From: Pseudoalteromonas sp. Scap06
GTDB lineage: Bacteria > Pseudomonadota > Gammaproteobacteria > Enterobacterales > Alteromonadaceae
Assembly (NCBI RefSeq): GCF_013394165.1
Contig: NZ_CP041330.1
Coordinates: forward strand, 868,001-932,000
Reading direction: 5' to 3'
Length of the DNA: 64,000 nucleotides
Below the pieces are notes generated by a model. The model saw only the letters and a program-made list of their open reading frames with translations. It was not told the DNA's origin and did not search any database. Shown here piece after piece: positions 54,114 through 64,000 of this stretch (position 1 is its first letter; every line of letters begins with the position of its first letter). A program made the position numbers and the translations under genes.

Positions 54114-55307
54114 ATGGTCATTAAGCCTAAAATTCGCGGATTTATCTGCACCAATGCACACCCAGTTGGCTGTGCAGAGCATGTTCAAGAACAAATTAAT
54201 TATGTTAAGCAGCAAGGAGCATTAAAAAATGCGCCTAAAAATGTATTAGTTATTGGTGCGTCTACAGGTTATGGCCTTGCATCTCGCATTACCGCTGCAT
54301 TTGGTGGTGGCGCTAAAACATTGGGTGTGTTCTTTGAAAAAGAAGGCACTGAACGTAAAACAGGCTCTGCGGGGTGGTATAACACGGCGGCATTTCAAGC
54401 AGCCGCTGAAGCTGAAGGCTTATGGTCTAAAAATATTAATGGTGATGCGTTTTCTAACGAAATCAAACAAAAAACAATCGACACCATTAAAGCTGAATTA
54501 GGTAAAGTTGACTGTATTATTTACAGCTTAGCATCACCTCGTCGTACTGATCCAAATACAGGGGAAGTGTTTTCTTCAACACTTAAGCCAATTGGTAATG
54601 CGGTAACGACTAAAAACTTAAATACGTCAAAGCGTGAAATTGATGAAGTAACTGTTGAAGCAGCAAACCAAGACGATATCGACAACACCATTAAAGTAAT
54701 GGGTGGCGAAGACTGGGAAATGTGGATTGACGCCCTTAAAGACGCTGATGTACTAGCAGATAACTTTAAAACAACGGCTTACACATACATTGGTAAAGAA
54801 CTAACTTGGCCAATATATGGACATGCAACCATAGGTAAGGCAAAAGAAGATCTAGACCGTGCCACTGCAGCTATTAAAGCCGCTACCCAAGATTTAAATG
54901 GCGAAGCTTACGTTTCTTCACTTAATGCGGTTGTTACCCAAGCAAGCTCGGCAATCCCAATAATGCCGCTTTACATTTCGGCACTATTTAAAGTGATGAA
55001 GGCTGATGGCACTTACGAGGGCACAATTGAGCAAATTCATGCGTTATTTAATGAAAACCTATACGGTGATTCACCTCGTTTTGATGAGGGCGGACATTTA
55101 TTCCAAAACTACAAAGAGCTGGAAGATGACGTTCAAGCACGTGTTCAAACTATTTGGGATAGTGTAGACACAAGTTCAATTGATGAGTTAACGGATTACG
55201 TGGGCTACCATAATGAGTTTTTACGCCTATTTGGTTTTGGCATTGATACGGTTGATTACGAGCAAGATGTTAATCCTGTTGCGCCAATTGCAAATATGAT
55301 TGATTAA
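54114..55307 (+). CDS. fabV: Trans-2-enoyl-ACP/CoA reductase
   Basis: 397 residues with the FabV N-terminus [20 protein letters not shown], a Rossmann motif [16 protein letters not shown], and the FabV catalytic pair Y-x8-K in [15 protein letters not shown]. It reduces enoyl-ACP in the last step of each fatty acid elongation cycle. FabV enzymes resist triclosan, unlike FabI. The start and end both agree with the family length. It is monocistronic with a terminator 25 bases after the stop. Confidence 0.96.
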   Translation: MVIKPKIRGFICTNAHPVGCAEHVQEQINYVKQQGALKNAPKNVLVIGASTGYGLASRITAAFGGGAKTLGVFFEKEGTERKTGSAGWYNTAAFQAAAEAEGLWSKNINGDAFSNEIKQKTIDTIKAELGKVDCIIYSLASPRRTDPNTGEVFSSTLKPIGNAVTTKNLNTSKREIDEVTVEAANQDDIDNTIKVMGGEDWEMWIDALKDADVLADNFKTTAYTYIGKELTWPIYGHATIGKAKEDLDRATAAIKAATQDLNGEAYVSSLNAVVTQASSAIPIMPLYISALFKVMKADGTYEGTIEQIHALFNENLYGDSPRFDEGGHLFQNYKELEDDVQARVQTIWDSVDTSSIDELTDYVGYHNEFLRLFGFGIDTVDYEQDVNPVAPIANMID

Positions 55308-55331
55308 TCTGTAGCTAGTAATGCAATTTTG

Positions 55332-55357
55332 AAAAAGTCGCCTAGTGCGACTTTTTT
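55332..55357 (+). terminator. fabV terminator
   Basis: AAAAAGTCGC and GCGACTTTTT arms around CTAGT, then T residues. Confidence 0.88.
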
Positions 55358-57005
<1,648 letters not shown>

Positions 57006-57006
57006 A

Positions 57007-58212
57007 ATGGGCTTAAAAACTTTCTTAGAAGATATCGAACCACATTTTGAACCAGGTGGTAAACATGAGAAATGGTACGCGCTGTATGAAGCTGCTGCGA
57101 CTATTTTTTACACGCCAGGTTACGTAAATAAAGGTTCAACTCACGTTCGTGATAACATCGACCTAAAACGCATGATGATTTTAGTGTGGATGGCGACGTT
57201 CCCTGCCATGTTCTTTGGTATGTTCAATATTGGCCATCAAGCTGCAATTGCACTTGGTAATGGCTTTGAGCTAGCGAATATTTGGCAAGTAGGTTTATTC
57301 CAGTTACTTGGCGGTGAATTAACCGTTGATGCAGGCTGGGGGGCGAAAATGTTCTACGGAGCCTGTTTCTTCCTACCTATTTATGCAACTACCTTTATTG
57401 TTGGTGGTTTCTGGGAAGTGTTATTTGCTTCTGTGCGTAAGCATGAAGTTAATGAAGGTTTCTTCGTAACTTCTGTATTGTTTGCATTAATTCTGCCTGC
57501 AACGATTCCTTTATGGCAAGTTGCGCTAGGTATTACTTTTGGTGTAGTTATCGCAAAAGAAATATTTGGTGGTACAGGCCGTAACTTCTTAAACCCTGCG
57601 CTTGCTGGTCGTGCGTTTTTATTCTTCGCATACCCTGCACAAATTTCAGGTGACACAGTATGGACTGCCGTAGATTCATTCTCTGGCGCGACTATGCTTG
57701 GTCAAGCGTTTGCTGGTACGTTAAATTACGCGACTGATATTGAGCTTTGGTGGAATGCGTTTTACGGATTCATTCAAGGTTCTATGGGTGAAACGTCTAC
57801 ACTAGCTGTACTAATTGGTGGTTTATTCCTAATTTACGTGCGCATTGCGTCTTGGCGTATCGTGCTAGGTGTATTCCTAGGTATGGTAGTAACCTCATCA
57901 ATACTGAACACCATTGGTTCTGAAACCAATGCAATGTTTGCTATGCCTTGGTACTGGCACATGGTATTAGGTGGTTTTGCATTCGGTATGTTCTTTATGG
58001 CAACTGACCCTGTATCTGCTGCATTTACTGATAAAGGTAAATTAGCATACGGTGCGCTTATTGGCTTTATGGTTATCATGATCCGTGTTGTTAACCCTGC
58101 ATACCCAGAGGGCATCATGCTAGCAATCTTATTTGCTAACTTGTTTGCACCTTTATTCGATCACTTTGTAGTGCAAGCTAATATCAAGCGGAGGTTGGCA
58201 CGTAATGTCTAG
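57007..58212 (+). CDS. nqrB: Na+-translocating NADH:quinone reductase subunit B
   Basis: 401 residues, about ten membrane segments. It carries covalent FMN on a threonine; the attachment motif S-G-A-T is present in [13 protein letters not shown]. The N-terminus has the soluble part [24 protein letters not shown] typical of NqrB, followed by conserved segments with [20 protein letters not shown]. NqrB forms much of the sodium path. It overlaps nqrC by eight bases. Confidence 0.96.
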   Translation: MGLKTFLEDIEPHFEPGGKHEKWYALYEAAATIFYTPGYVNKGSTHVRDNIDLKRMMILVWMATFPAMFFGMFNIGHQAAIALGNGFELANIWQVGLFQLLGGELTVDAGWGAKMFYGACFFLPIYATTFIVGGFWEVLFASVRKHEVNEGFFVTSVLFALILPATIPLWQVALGITFGVVIAKEIFGGTGRNFLNPALAGRAFLFFAYPAQISGDTVWTAVDSFSGATMLGQAFAGTLNYATDIELWWNAFYGFIQGSMGETSTLAVLIGGLFLIYVRIASWRIVLGVFLGMVVTSSILNTIGSETNAMFAMPWYWHMVLGGFAFGMFFMATDPVSAAFTDKGKLAYGALIGFMVIMIRVVNPAYPEGIMLAILFANLFAPLFDHFVVQANIKRRLARNV

Positions 58213-58954
58213 TAATAACGAATCAATTGGCAAAACGCTAGCTGTTGTTGTCTCATTATGTTTAGTGTGTGCAGTTATTGTATCGCTAACATCTGTACAA
58301 CTACGCCCTCTGCAAAAAGCAAATAAAGCAAAAGATATTCAAAGCAATATCTTAGCTGCTGCTGGTATTGGCAAAGTTGATAACGTTGCAGAAACGTTTG
58401 AAGCTAAAATCGAAACCCGCTTTGTTGATATGCAAAGTGGTGAGTTTGCTGAGCCGGTAGAAGATTTTGACTTTGAAAAAAGCAAATACGATGCTGATTT
58501 AAGTAAATCTTTAAAAGAGAATGGTATTAAAGACATCGCCGGTATTCAACGTATTACCAAGCGTGCGCCTGTTTATATCTCTAAAAAAGACGATGGCTCT
58601 ACTGATGCAATCATCCTTCCTATTCAGGGTTATGGTTTATGGGGTTTAATGTACGGTTTTATCTCGCTTGAAAGCGATGGTGAAACTATTAAAGACATTA
58701 TTTTCTACAAACATAACGAAACACCTGGTCTAGGTGGTGAAATTCAAAACCCACAGTGGACTGCAACGTGGGAAGGTAAAGAGTTACCAATCCAAATCGT
58801 TAAAGGGACTGCAGCCGGTGATGAGCATAAGATCGACGGTCTTTCAGGTGCTACATTAACGTCTAATGGTGTTGACCATGCAGTTGATTTTTGGACTGGC
58901 GAAAATGGCTTTGGCCCTTTCCTTGCGAAAGTACGTAAAGGAGCATTGAACTAA
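58205..58954 (+). CDS. nqrC: Na+-translocating NADH:quinone reductase subunit C
   Basis: 249 residues with one N-terminal membrane segment ([20 protein letters not shown]) and a periplasmic domain. The covalent FMN threonine is in [13 protein letters not shown], the S-G-A-T motif that ApbE recognises. [12 protein letters not shown] and [11 protein letters not shown] are conserved in the family. Its stop overlaps the nqrD start (TAATG). Confidence 0.96.
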   Translation: MSSNNESIGKTLAVVVSLCLVCAVIVSLTSVQLRPLQKANKAKDIQSNILAAAGIGKVDNVAETFEAKIETRFVDMQSGEFAEPVEDFDFEKSKYDADLSKSLKENGIKDIAGIQRITKRAPVYISKKDDGSTDAIILPIQGYGLWGLMYGFISLESDGETIKDIIFYKHNETPGLGGEIQNPQWTATWEGKELPIQIVKGTAAGDEHKIDGLSGATLTSNGVDHAVDFWTGENGFGPFLAKVRKGALN

Positions 58955-59586
58955 TGGCTGATACTAAAGAAATGAAGGCGGTCCTATTTGGTCCAGTTTT
59001 CGCTAACAACCCAATCGCATTACAAGTACTTGGTATTTGTTCTGCGCTAGCGGTAACGTCTAGCTTAAAAAATGCATTAATCATGTCAATTGCATTGACC
59101 TTGGTAACTGCATTCTCTAGCCTTTTTATCTCGACTATTCGTAACCATATCCCATCATCAGTACGTATCATCGTACAGATGACGATTATTGCATCATTAG
59201 TAATCGTGGTTGACCAAGTACTACAAGCTTTCTCTTACGCTACGGCAAAAGAGTTATCAGTATTCGTTGGTCTAATCATTACTAACTGTATCGTAATGGG
59301 TCGCGCTGAAGCTTATGCAATGAAGTCGCCGCCATTAATGTCTTTCCTTGATGGTATTGGTAATGGCTTAGGTTACTCTGTAGTGCTACTTACTGTTGGC
59401 TTTATTCGTGAGTTATTCGGTAAAGGTTCACTATTCGGTGTTGATATTATTCCATTAGTACAAAATGGTGGTTGGTACCAACCTATGGGTCTATTGATCT
59501 TACCACCGAGTGCATTCTTCATCATTGGTTTATTCATTTGGGTACTTCGTACTTATAAGAAAGACCAAGTAGAAGCTAAAGCGTAA
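58954..59586 (+). CDS. nqrD: Na+-translocating NADH:quinone reductase subunit D
   Basis: 210 residues, six membrane segments, RnfA/E and NqrD/E family. The conserved elements include [36 protein letters not shown] with the metal-ligand cysteine, and [18 protein letters not shown]. NqrD and NqrE together hold an iron centre in the membrane. Start codon overlaps the nqrC stop. Confidence 0.96.
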   Translation: MADTKEMKAVLFGPVFANNPIALQVLGICSALAVTSSLKNALIMSIALTLVTAFSSLFISTIRNHIPSSVRIIVQMTIIASLVIVVDQVLQAFSYATAKELSVFVGLIITNCIVMGRAEAYAMKSPPLMSFLDGIGNGLGYSVVLLTVGFIRELFGKGSLFGVDIIPLVQNGGWYQPMGLLILPPSAFFIIGLFIWVLRTYKKDQVEAKA

Positions 59587-59596
59587 GGGGCGATAA

Positions 59597-60205
59597 GTGG
59601 AACATTATATTAGTTTATTTGTAAAAGCCGTTTTTATTGAAAACTTAGCGTTAGCATTCTTCCTAGGTATGTGTACTTTCTTAGCCGTGTCTAAAAAAGT
59701 AACTACATCAATTGGCCTAGGTGTAGCGGTTATTGTTGTATTAGGTATTTCAGTACCGGTTAACAACTTGGTTTACCATGCGGTATTAGCACCAGGTTCA
59801 CTAGAGTGGCTTGGTTACCCAGAAGCAGATCTTAGCTTTTTACGTTTCTTAACTTTCATTGGTGTTATTGCAGCACTAGTGCAAATTCTTGAAATGGCAT
59901 TAGATAAGTTCTTCCCACCGCTTTACAACGCATTAGGTATTTTCTTACCACTAATCACAGTTAACTGTGCAATTTTTGGTGCGGTAGCCTTCATGGTTGA
60001 GCGTAACTATAACTTCGGCGAGTCTGTTGTTTATGGTATTGGCGCTGGTGTGGGTTGGGCGCTTGCAATTACATTACTTGCAGGTATCCGTGAGAAAATG
60101 AAGTATTCAGACGTACCAGATGGTTTACGTGGTTTAGGTATTACCTTCATCACTGTTGGCTTGATGGGTCTTGGCTTTATGTCATTCTCTGGTATTTCAC
60201 TGTAA
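59597..60205 (+). CDS. nqrE: Na+-translocating NADH:quinone reductase subunit E
   Basis: 202 residues from a GTG start 10 bases after nqrD, with GGGGCG as ribosome site. Six membrane segments with inverted topology relative to Nqr[30 protein letters not shown] (split) and [14 protein letters not shown] hold the cysteines that, with NqrD, ligate the intramembrane iron centre. Confidence 0.96.
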   Translation: MEHYISLFVKAVFIENLALAFFLGMCTFLAVSKKVTTSIGLGVAVIVVLGISVPVNNLVYHAVLAPGSLEWLGYPEADLSFLRFLTFIGVIAALVQILEMALDKFFPPLYNALGIFLPLITVNCAIFGAVAFMVERNYNFGESVVYGIGAGVGWALAITLLAGIREKMKYSDVPDGLRGLGITFITVGLMGLGFMSFSGISL

Positions 60206-60222
60206 TAATAGCGAGGTCAATC

Positions 60223-61446
60223 ATGGATATTTTCTTAGGCGTTGGTGTTTTTATCGCTATCGTTGTAATACTAGTTTTAATCATCATTGGTGCTAAATCT
60301 AAGCTAGTTGCAAGCGGTGATATCATCATCGGCATTAATGGCGATGCAGACAAAGCCATTAAAACATCAGCAGGTAGTAAGCTATTAGGTGCACTATCTG
60401 AGTCAGGTATTTTCGTATCTTCTGCATGTGGTGGCGGTGGCTCTTGTGGCCAGTGTCGCGTACACATTAAAGAAGGCGGCGGTGATATTCTGCCAACTGA
60501 ACTTGACCACATCTCTAAAGGTGAAGCACGTGAAGGTTGTCGCCTAGCGTGTCAGGTTAATGTTAAAAACGACATGGAAATTGAACTTGAAGAGTCAATT
60601 TTCGGTGTTAAAAAATGGGATTGTGAAGTTATCTCTAACGATAACAAAGCGACGTTCATTAAAGAACTTAAGCTACAAATTCCTGATGGCGAGTCAGTGC
60701 CGTTCCGTGCGGGTGGTTACATCCAGATCGAAGCGCCAGCTCACCATGTTAAATATGCAGATTTCGATATTCCTGAAGAGTATCGTGGCGATTGGAACCA
60801 TTTTGGTTTCTTCGATCTGGAGTCAAAAGTAGACGAAGAAACAATTCGTGCTTACTCAATGGCTAACTACCCAGAAGAAGAAGGCATCATCATGCTTAAC
60901 GTGCGTATCGCTACGCCGCCGCCAAGAAACCTAAGCCTACCATGTGGTAAAATGTCTTCGTACATTTGGTCACTTAAAGAAGGTGATAAAGTAACTATTT
61001 CTGGTCCATTTGGTGAGTTCTTCGCTAAAGACACAGACGCTGAAATGGTATTCGTAGGTGGTGGTGCAGGTATGGCACCAATGCGTTCACATATCTTTGA
61101 CCAACTTAAGCGTTTAAACTCTAAGCGTAAAATTAGTTTCTGGTATGGTGCGCGTTCTAAACGTGAAATGTTCTATGTTGAAGATTTTGACGGCCTAGCT
61201 GAGCAAAACGAAAACTTCGTTTGGCACACTGCGCTTTCAGATCCGCAACCAGAAGATAACTGGGAAGGCTACACTGGCTTTATCCATAACGTGTTATTTG
61301 AGAACTATCTTAAAGATCACGAAGCGCCTGAAGATTGTGAGTTCTACATGTGTGGTCCTCCAATGATGAATGCGGCTGTTATCACTATGCTTAAAGACTT
61401 AGGTGTTGAAGAAGAAAACATCTTACTAGATGATTTCGGTGGCTAA
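60223..61446 (+). CDS. nqrF: Na+-translocating NADH:quinone reductase subunit F
   Basis: 407 residues. An N-terminal membrane anchor ([20 protein letters not shown]) is followed by a 2Fe-2S ferredoxin domain with cysteines in [12 protein letters not shown] and RLACQV. The FAD domain has [11 protein letters not shown] and the NADH domain has [14 protein letters not shown] and [11 protein letters not shown]. NqrF takes electrons from NADH and passes them into the complex. It is the last subunit gene; a strong terminator follows. Confidence 0.97.
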   Translation: MDIFLGVGVFIAIVVILVLIIIGAKSKLVASGDIIIGINGDADKAIKTSAGSKLLGALSESGIFVSSACGGGGSCGQCRVHIKEGGGDILPTELDHISKGEAREGCRLACQVNVKNDMEIELEESIFGVKKWDCEVISNDNKATFIKELKLQIPDGESVPFRAGGYIQIEAPAHHVKYADFDIPEEYRGDWNHFGFFDLESKVDEETIRAYSMANYPEEEGIIMLNVRIATPPPRNLSLPCGKMSSYIWSLKEGDKVTISGPFGEFFAKDTDAEMVFVGGGAGMAPMRSHIFDQLKRLNSKRKISFWYGARSKREMFYVEDFDGLAEQNENFVWHTALSDPQPEDNWEGYTGFIHNVLFENYLKDHEAPEDCEFYMCGPPMMNAAVITMLKDLGVEEENILLDDFGG

Positions 61447-61479
61447 TACCCAAACTGATTAAATTTAGTTAAAATACCA

Positions 61480-61512
61480 GCCTCGTCGCATTTTATGTGA
61501 CGAGGCTTTTTT
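61480..61512 (+). terminator. nqr operon terminator
   Basis: GCCTCGTCGCA with TGTGACGAGGC forms an 11-pair stem (one G-T) around TTTTA, then six T. apbE starts 34 bases later, so expression of apbE needs read-through or its own promoter. Confidence 0.85.
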
Positions 61513-61545
61513 ATATTAATTTTTAACCTATTAAGTAGGGTTGTT

Positions 61546-62568
61546 ATGAACAAAGTAAATACTCCCCAGGGCATAATCGCCTTATTTATAATCACGCTGA
61601 CTTTACTATTATCTGGATGTGGAAAATCAGTCCCAGAGGAAACCTACTTAGAAGGTAAAACGATGGGTACAACTTACCACATTAAGTTTTACGCTGAGCA
61701 AGTTGACCCTCAAGCAGTACAAGCAGAAATCGATGCGGTTTTAGTTGATATCAACCAGTCTATGTCGACCTATATTAAAGATTCTGAAATAAACACCTTT
61801 AACCGTTTAGATGCCAACGAAGTAATGCCAATCAGTGATGATTTCAGGGCAGTTATTAGTGAATCTATGCGTATAGGTAATTCAACTAAGACCCTAGATG
61901 TGACTATGGGGCCGTTGATAGATTTATGGGGGTTTGGCCCAGATAAAAAACCAACAAAGCGCCCAACGAATGAAGCTCTGGCAAATATGATCAATAACAT
62001 TGGTATAGATAAGCTGGTCCTTAACGAGCAAGGCTTAGCAAAAACGATGGCTGATTTAGAATTGTCGTTTTCAGCTACAGCAAAAGGCTATGGTATTGAT
62101 AAAGTGGCTGAGCTATTACAAAGCAAAGGCATTACAGATTACATGGTTGAGATTGGCGGGGAGTTACGTATTGCTGGTACAAAACCAGACAATCAAGCAT
62201 GGCGAATAGCAATTGAACAACCTGATGCTAACCCAGGTGAGCGAAAAGTACACCGTGTACTTGCACCAGGTAATAACGGTATTGCCACCTCGGGTGATTA
62301 TCGAATCTTTTATACAATGGATGGCGAAACCTATACTCACCTTATTGATCCTATGACAGGGATGCCAATTAAGCATGACTTAGTTTCTGTTACAGTTTTA
62401 CACCCTAGCGCTATGACGGCCGACGGTTTAGCGACTGCTTTAACGGTTATGGGAATGGAAAAAGCACAACGTTATGCGCAGCAGCATGATTTACCAGTGT
62501 ATTTAATTGCTAAATCGCCTGATGGTTTAGTCACTTATTCAAGTCCTGCGTTTAAGCCTTATTTATAG
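61546..62568 (+). CDS. apbE: FAD:protein FMN transferase
   Basis: 340 residues. Lipoprotein signal (IIALFIITLTLLLSGCGKS). ApbE transfers FMN from FAD to threonine in the S-G-A-T motifs of NqrB and NqrC; its own signature regions are GKTMGTTYHIKFY, DVTMGPLIDLWGFGP, FSATAKGYGIDKVAELL, and HLIDPMTGMPIKHDLVSVTV. The full length and motifs indicate an active enzyme on the periplasmic face of the inner membrane. Its place between nqrF and nqrM fits the assembly role. Confidence 0.95.
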   Translation: MNKVNTPQGIIALFIITLTLLLSGCGKSVPEETYLEGKTMGTTYHIKFYAEQVDPQAVQAEIDAVLVDINQSMSTYIKDSEINTFNRLDANEVMPISDDFRAVISESMRIGNSTKTLDVTMGPLIDLWGFGPDKKPTKRPTNEALANMINNIGIDKLVLNEQGLAKTMADLELSFSATAKGYGIDKVAELLQSKGITDYMVEIGGELRIAGTKPDNQAWRIAIEQPDANPGERKVHRVLAPGNNGIATSGDYRIFYTMDGETYTHLIDPMTGMPIKHDLVSVTVLHPSAMTADGLATALTVMGMEKAQRYAQQHDLPVYLIAKSPDGLVTYSSPAFKPYL

Positions 62569-62665
62569 TCTTTAGGTTTATATCCTTAGCATGAGGGTAT
62601 ATAATGTAAGGAGCTCAAATACGCTATTTGAGCTCATTTTATTGCTGAACAATAGGGGCTAAGCA

Positions 62666-62878
62666 ATGTCACTTTTTTTTCTAACCTTTGGCTTACTTAT
62701 TTTAATTGTCGCTGCGATGGCGATAGGCATGATAGTTCAAAGAAAATCGATGGCGAGTAGCTGCGGAGGCTTAGGCTCTGTAGGTATTGATAAAGCATGT
62801 GATTGCGATGATCCATGCGATAAACGCAAAAAGCGTCTAGCCAAAGAGCAAGTATGGAAAGAAAACCAAATTCTTTAA
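62666..62878 (+). CDS. nqrM: Nqr assembly factor NqrM
   Basis: 70 residues: a membrane segment (FFLTFGLLILIVAAMAIGMIV), then RKSMASSCGGLGSVGIDKACDC and CDKRKKRL with four cysteines. This is the DUF539/NqrM protein, needed for iron delivery to the NqrD/E centre. A good ribosome site (AGGGGC) precedes the ATG. The gene follows apbE by 97 bases and precedes a terminator. Confidence 0.93.
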   Translation: MSLFFLTFGLLILIVAAMAIGMIVQRKSMASSCGGLGSVGIDKACDCDDPCDKRKKRLAKEQVWKENQIL

Positions 62879-62900
62879 ATAGATTTATTTCTGTTTAAAC

Positions 62901-62936
62901 AAAAAACCTCTCGTAGCTCACTACGGGAGGTTTTTT
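62901..62936 (+). terminator. nqrM terminator
   Basis: AAAAAACCTC and GAGGTTTTTT-type arms with further pairing (CGTAG/CTACG) around CTCA. It is a long stem followed by T residues, 22 bases after the stop. Confidence 0.88.
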
Positions 62937-63198
62937 ATTTATATCGCCATAAATAAATCATCAGCTGATAAAATAATCGTGTTTTTATCTTGAACAGAAA
63001 ACTCTCTTTGTTATACTCATGCCCGAACTTTCAGTAAGTTTTGAAAGTTCTATTGATGCTGATCAAAACTAGCTTAGCCAAATAGTGCTAATGCGTTGAG
63101 ACTGTATTTCATGTCACTGTATAAGGCTTTACGGCTGCAACCTGTTTTTGTTGCCACGGTGTATGCCAAATTTTGTTATTAGTCATTTTAATAGGTTA
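62937..63198. other. Intergenic region with a hairpin
   Basis: GAACTTTCA at 63025-63033 is perfectly inverted at 63042-63050 (eight-base loop), without a T tract. The position fits a leader hairpin or operator of the next gene. No other feature is evident. Confidence 0.4.
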
Positions 63199-63633
63199 AT
63201 GTTTTTGAACTCATTTTTTTTGTTTCATACCAGCGCTTTGCTTACCTTAGATAAGTCAGTGTTGCATGAGCGCTTTAATAAAGCGAAAAGAGGCGTGAGT
63301 GTGGCTATAACATTATTAGTTTTTAATGCCGTTATGTTGCTTAGTGGCGCTATTGAGGATGCCTTTAGGCTTGAAGCATTGATCAGTGATGGCTTTTTTA
63401 TAGAGCCATTATTACTGACTATTGCCGAATTCTTAGCTCATCCTATCTTATCGTGTCAGTTACTTATTGGCCTTTGTTGGCTATTGTTCCACATGTTTCC
63501 AGCGCGTCGTGCTGGAATAATCCTCCGTAAAGCAGCCTTTGCTTTTAGCGAGGCTAAAGTTCAGCAACCCGTGCAAGCTGCACATGGTTGTCGTGCTCCA
63601 CCTAGCTTTACAGGTTGTCTGTTTACCCATTAA
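63199..63633 (+). CDS. Hypothetical membrane protein with a His/Cys-rich C-terminus
   Basis: From the ATG at 63199 the product is 144 residues; earlier in-frame ATG (63163) and TTG (63148) are possible, and none has a strong ribosome site. A hydrophobic N-terminus (FLNSFFLFHTSALLTL) is followed by two or three membrane segments (VAITLLVFNAVMLLSGAI, PLLLTIAEFLAHPIL, CQLLIGLCWLLFHMF) and a soluble tail ending in AAHGCRAPPSFTGCLFTH. The Cys and His of the tail might bind a metal; this is a guess. Family not recognised. Confidence 0.55.
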   Translation: MFLNSFFLFHTSALLTLDKSVLHERFNKAKRGVSVAITLLVFNAVMLLSGAIEDAFRLEALISDGFFIEPLLLTIAEFLAHPILSCQLLIGLCWLLFHMFPARRAGIILRKAAFAFSEAKVQQPVQAAHGCRAPPSFTGCLFTH

Positions 63634-63961
63634 TTTTTATGGGTATAGGTTACACCTGTGGTATCTAATTATTTATTCTTGCTGTAAATAACGATTACTT
63701 TCAATGTAGCTTAGTGTTTTACTCACTCTCAGCCAACCACACCTCACCCAAGTTAATTTTTATTGCGTTATATTAATGTGTTTAAAAAAGCTGGGTTGGT
63801 TCTGCTAGGTGTTTTTTATTAAGCCAGTGGTCAATACTTTATGCTTGCATGCGCTCTGCATTATTTGTAATTCAATTTTAATTAACTTGGGTTTTTATCA
63901 AATATCGTTGCTAACTATTTTTGGCAGCTAATAAAAACTCTTTAGGTTTTAGGATAGTCCC
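63634..63961. other. 328-base intergenic region without a recognised feature
   Basis: AT-rich, no long open frame, no strong hairpin with a T tract, and no tRNA-like sequence found. Confidence 0.5.
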
Positions 63962-64000
63962 TTGTTAATTCGTAACCTTTTTAATATTGCTTTAGCTAGT
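63962..64000 (+). CDS. Possible start of a gene truncated by the window end
   Basis: A TTG at 63962 has AGGA seven bases upstream and opens a frame reading LLIRNLFNIALAS to the window edge, which resembles the start of a signal or membrane segment. Thirteen codons are too few to judge. Confidence 0.25.
   Translation, partial: MLIRNLFNIALAS

Overview
The window looks like a chromosomal segment of a marine gammaproteobacterium, most probably Pseudoalteromonas or a close Alteromonadales relative. The DNA is AT-rich, intergenic spaces are short, and the gene set fits: an ArgH-ArgA fusion, a full sodium-pumping NADH:quinone reductase operon with ApbE and NqrM, large TonB receptors, FabV as enoyl reductase, and a bolA/yajG/ampG block. 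This assignment is an inference from gene content; there is no rRNA, tRNA or CRISPR array in the window.

Layout. 1-1.5 kb: 3' end of the argH(A) fusion. 1.56-3.5 kb: a candidate sigma-54 promoter followed by a 66-residue peptide gene and three tandem paralogous membrane proteins of unknown function, the least explained part of the window. 3.5-8.6 kb: coaD, a 268-bp MITE-like element against a tetR gene, thiI, panE, a VanZ-like gene and yajQ. 8.6-10.9 kb: a stretch carrying a Tn5/Nextera mosaic end joined to a GC-rich tandem repeat (very probably an assembly artefact), then a cobalamin riboswitch and btuB. 10.9-15.7 kb: msrA and an RND efflux pair. 15.8-21.3 kb: a 34-residue membrane peptide overlapping a DUF2982-like gene, two DUF1566 proteins, and a gspA-gspB pair. 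21.3-27.8 kb: an HD-GYP gene, and putA with a divergent Lrp-type regulator and an Lrp-like operator between them. 28-32.9 kb: CYTH-CHAD and START proteins, an S10 peptidase and a two-REC response regulator. 33-37.2 kb: glnK-amtB under an apparent NtrC/sigma-54 promoter, then mrcB. 37.4-43 kb: a large TonB receptor, a decayed IS3 element and a chemoreceptor. 43-48.3 kb: hemL, pyrB, hemJ, a ClC transporter and erpA. 48.4-55.3 kb: an XRE regulator, ampG, a cyclophilin, yajG, rlmG, alkB, bolA and fabV. 55.6-62.9 kb: nqrABCDEF, apbE and nqrM. The last kilobase has one unrecognised gene and perhaps the start of another.

Functional links. The nqr genes, apbE (covalent FMN attachment) and nqrM (metal centre maturation) form one respiratory assembly module. 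putA and its divergent regulator form a proline-catabolism unit. glnK and amtB form the nitrogen-sensing unit, with regulatory DNA shared with the terminator of the preceding gene. hemL and hemJ contribute to tetrapyrrole synthesis, and gspA/gspB probably serve type II secretion. Most of the window is ordinary core genome. The points most worth checking are the 1.5-3.5 kb operon, the adapter-bearing join near 8.66 kb, the NtrC site embedded in the terminator at 33.0 kb, and the tiny CxxC peptide at 15.8 kb.
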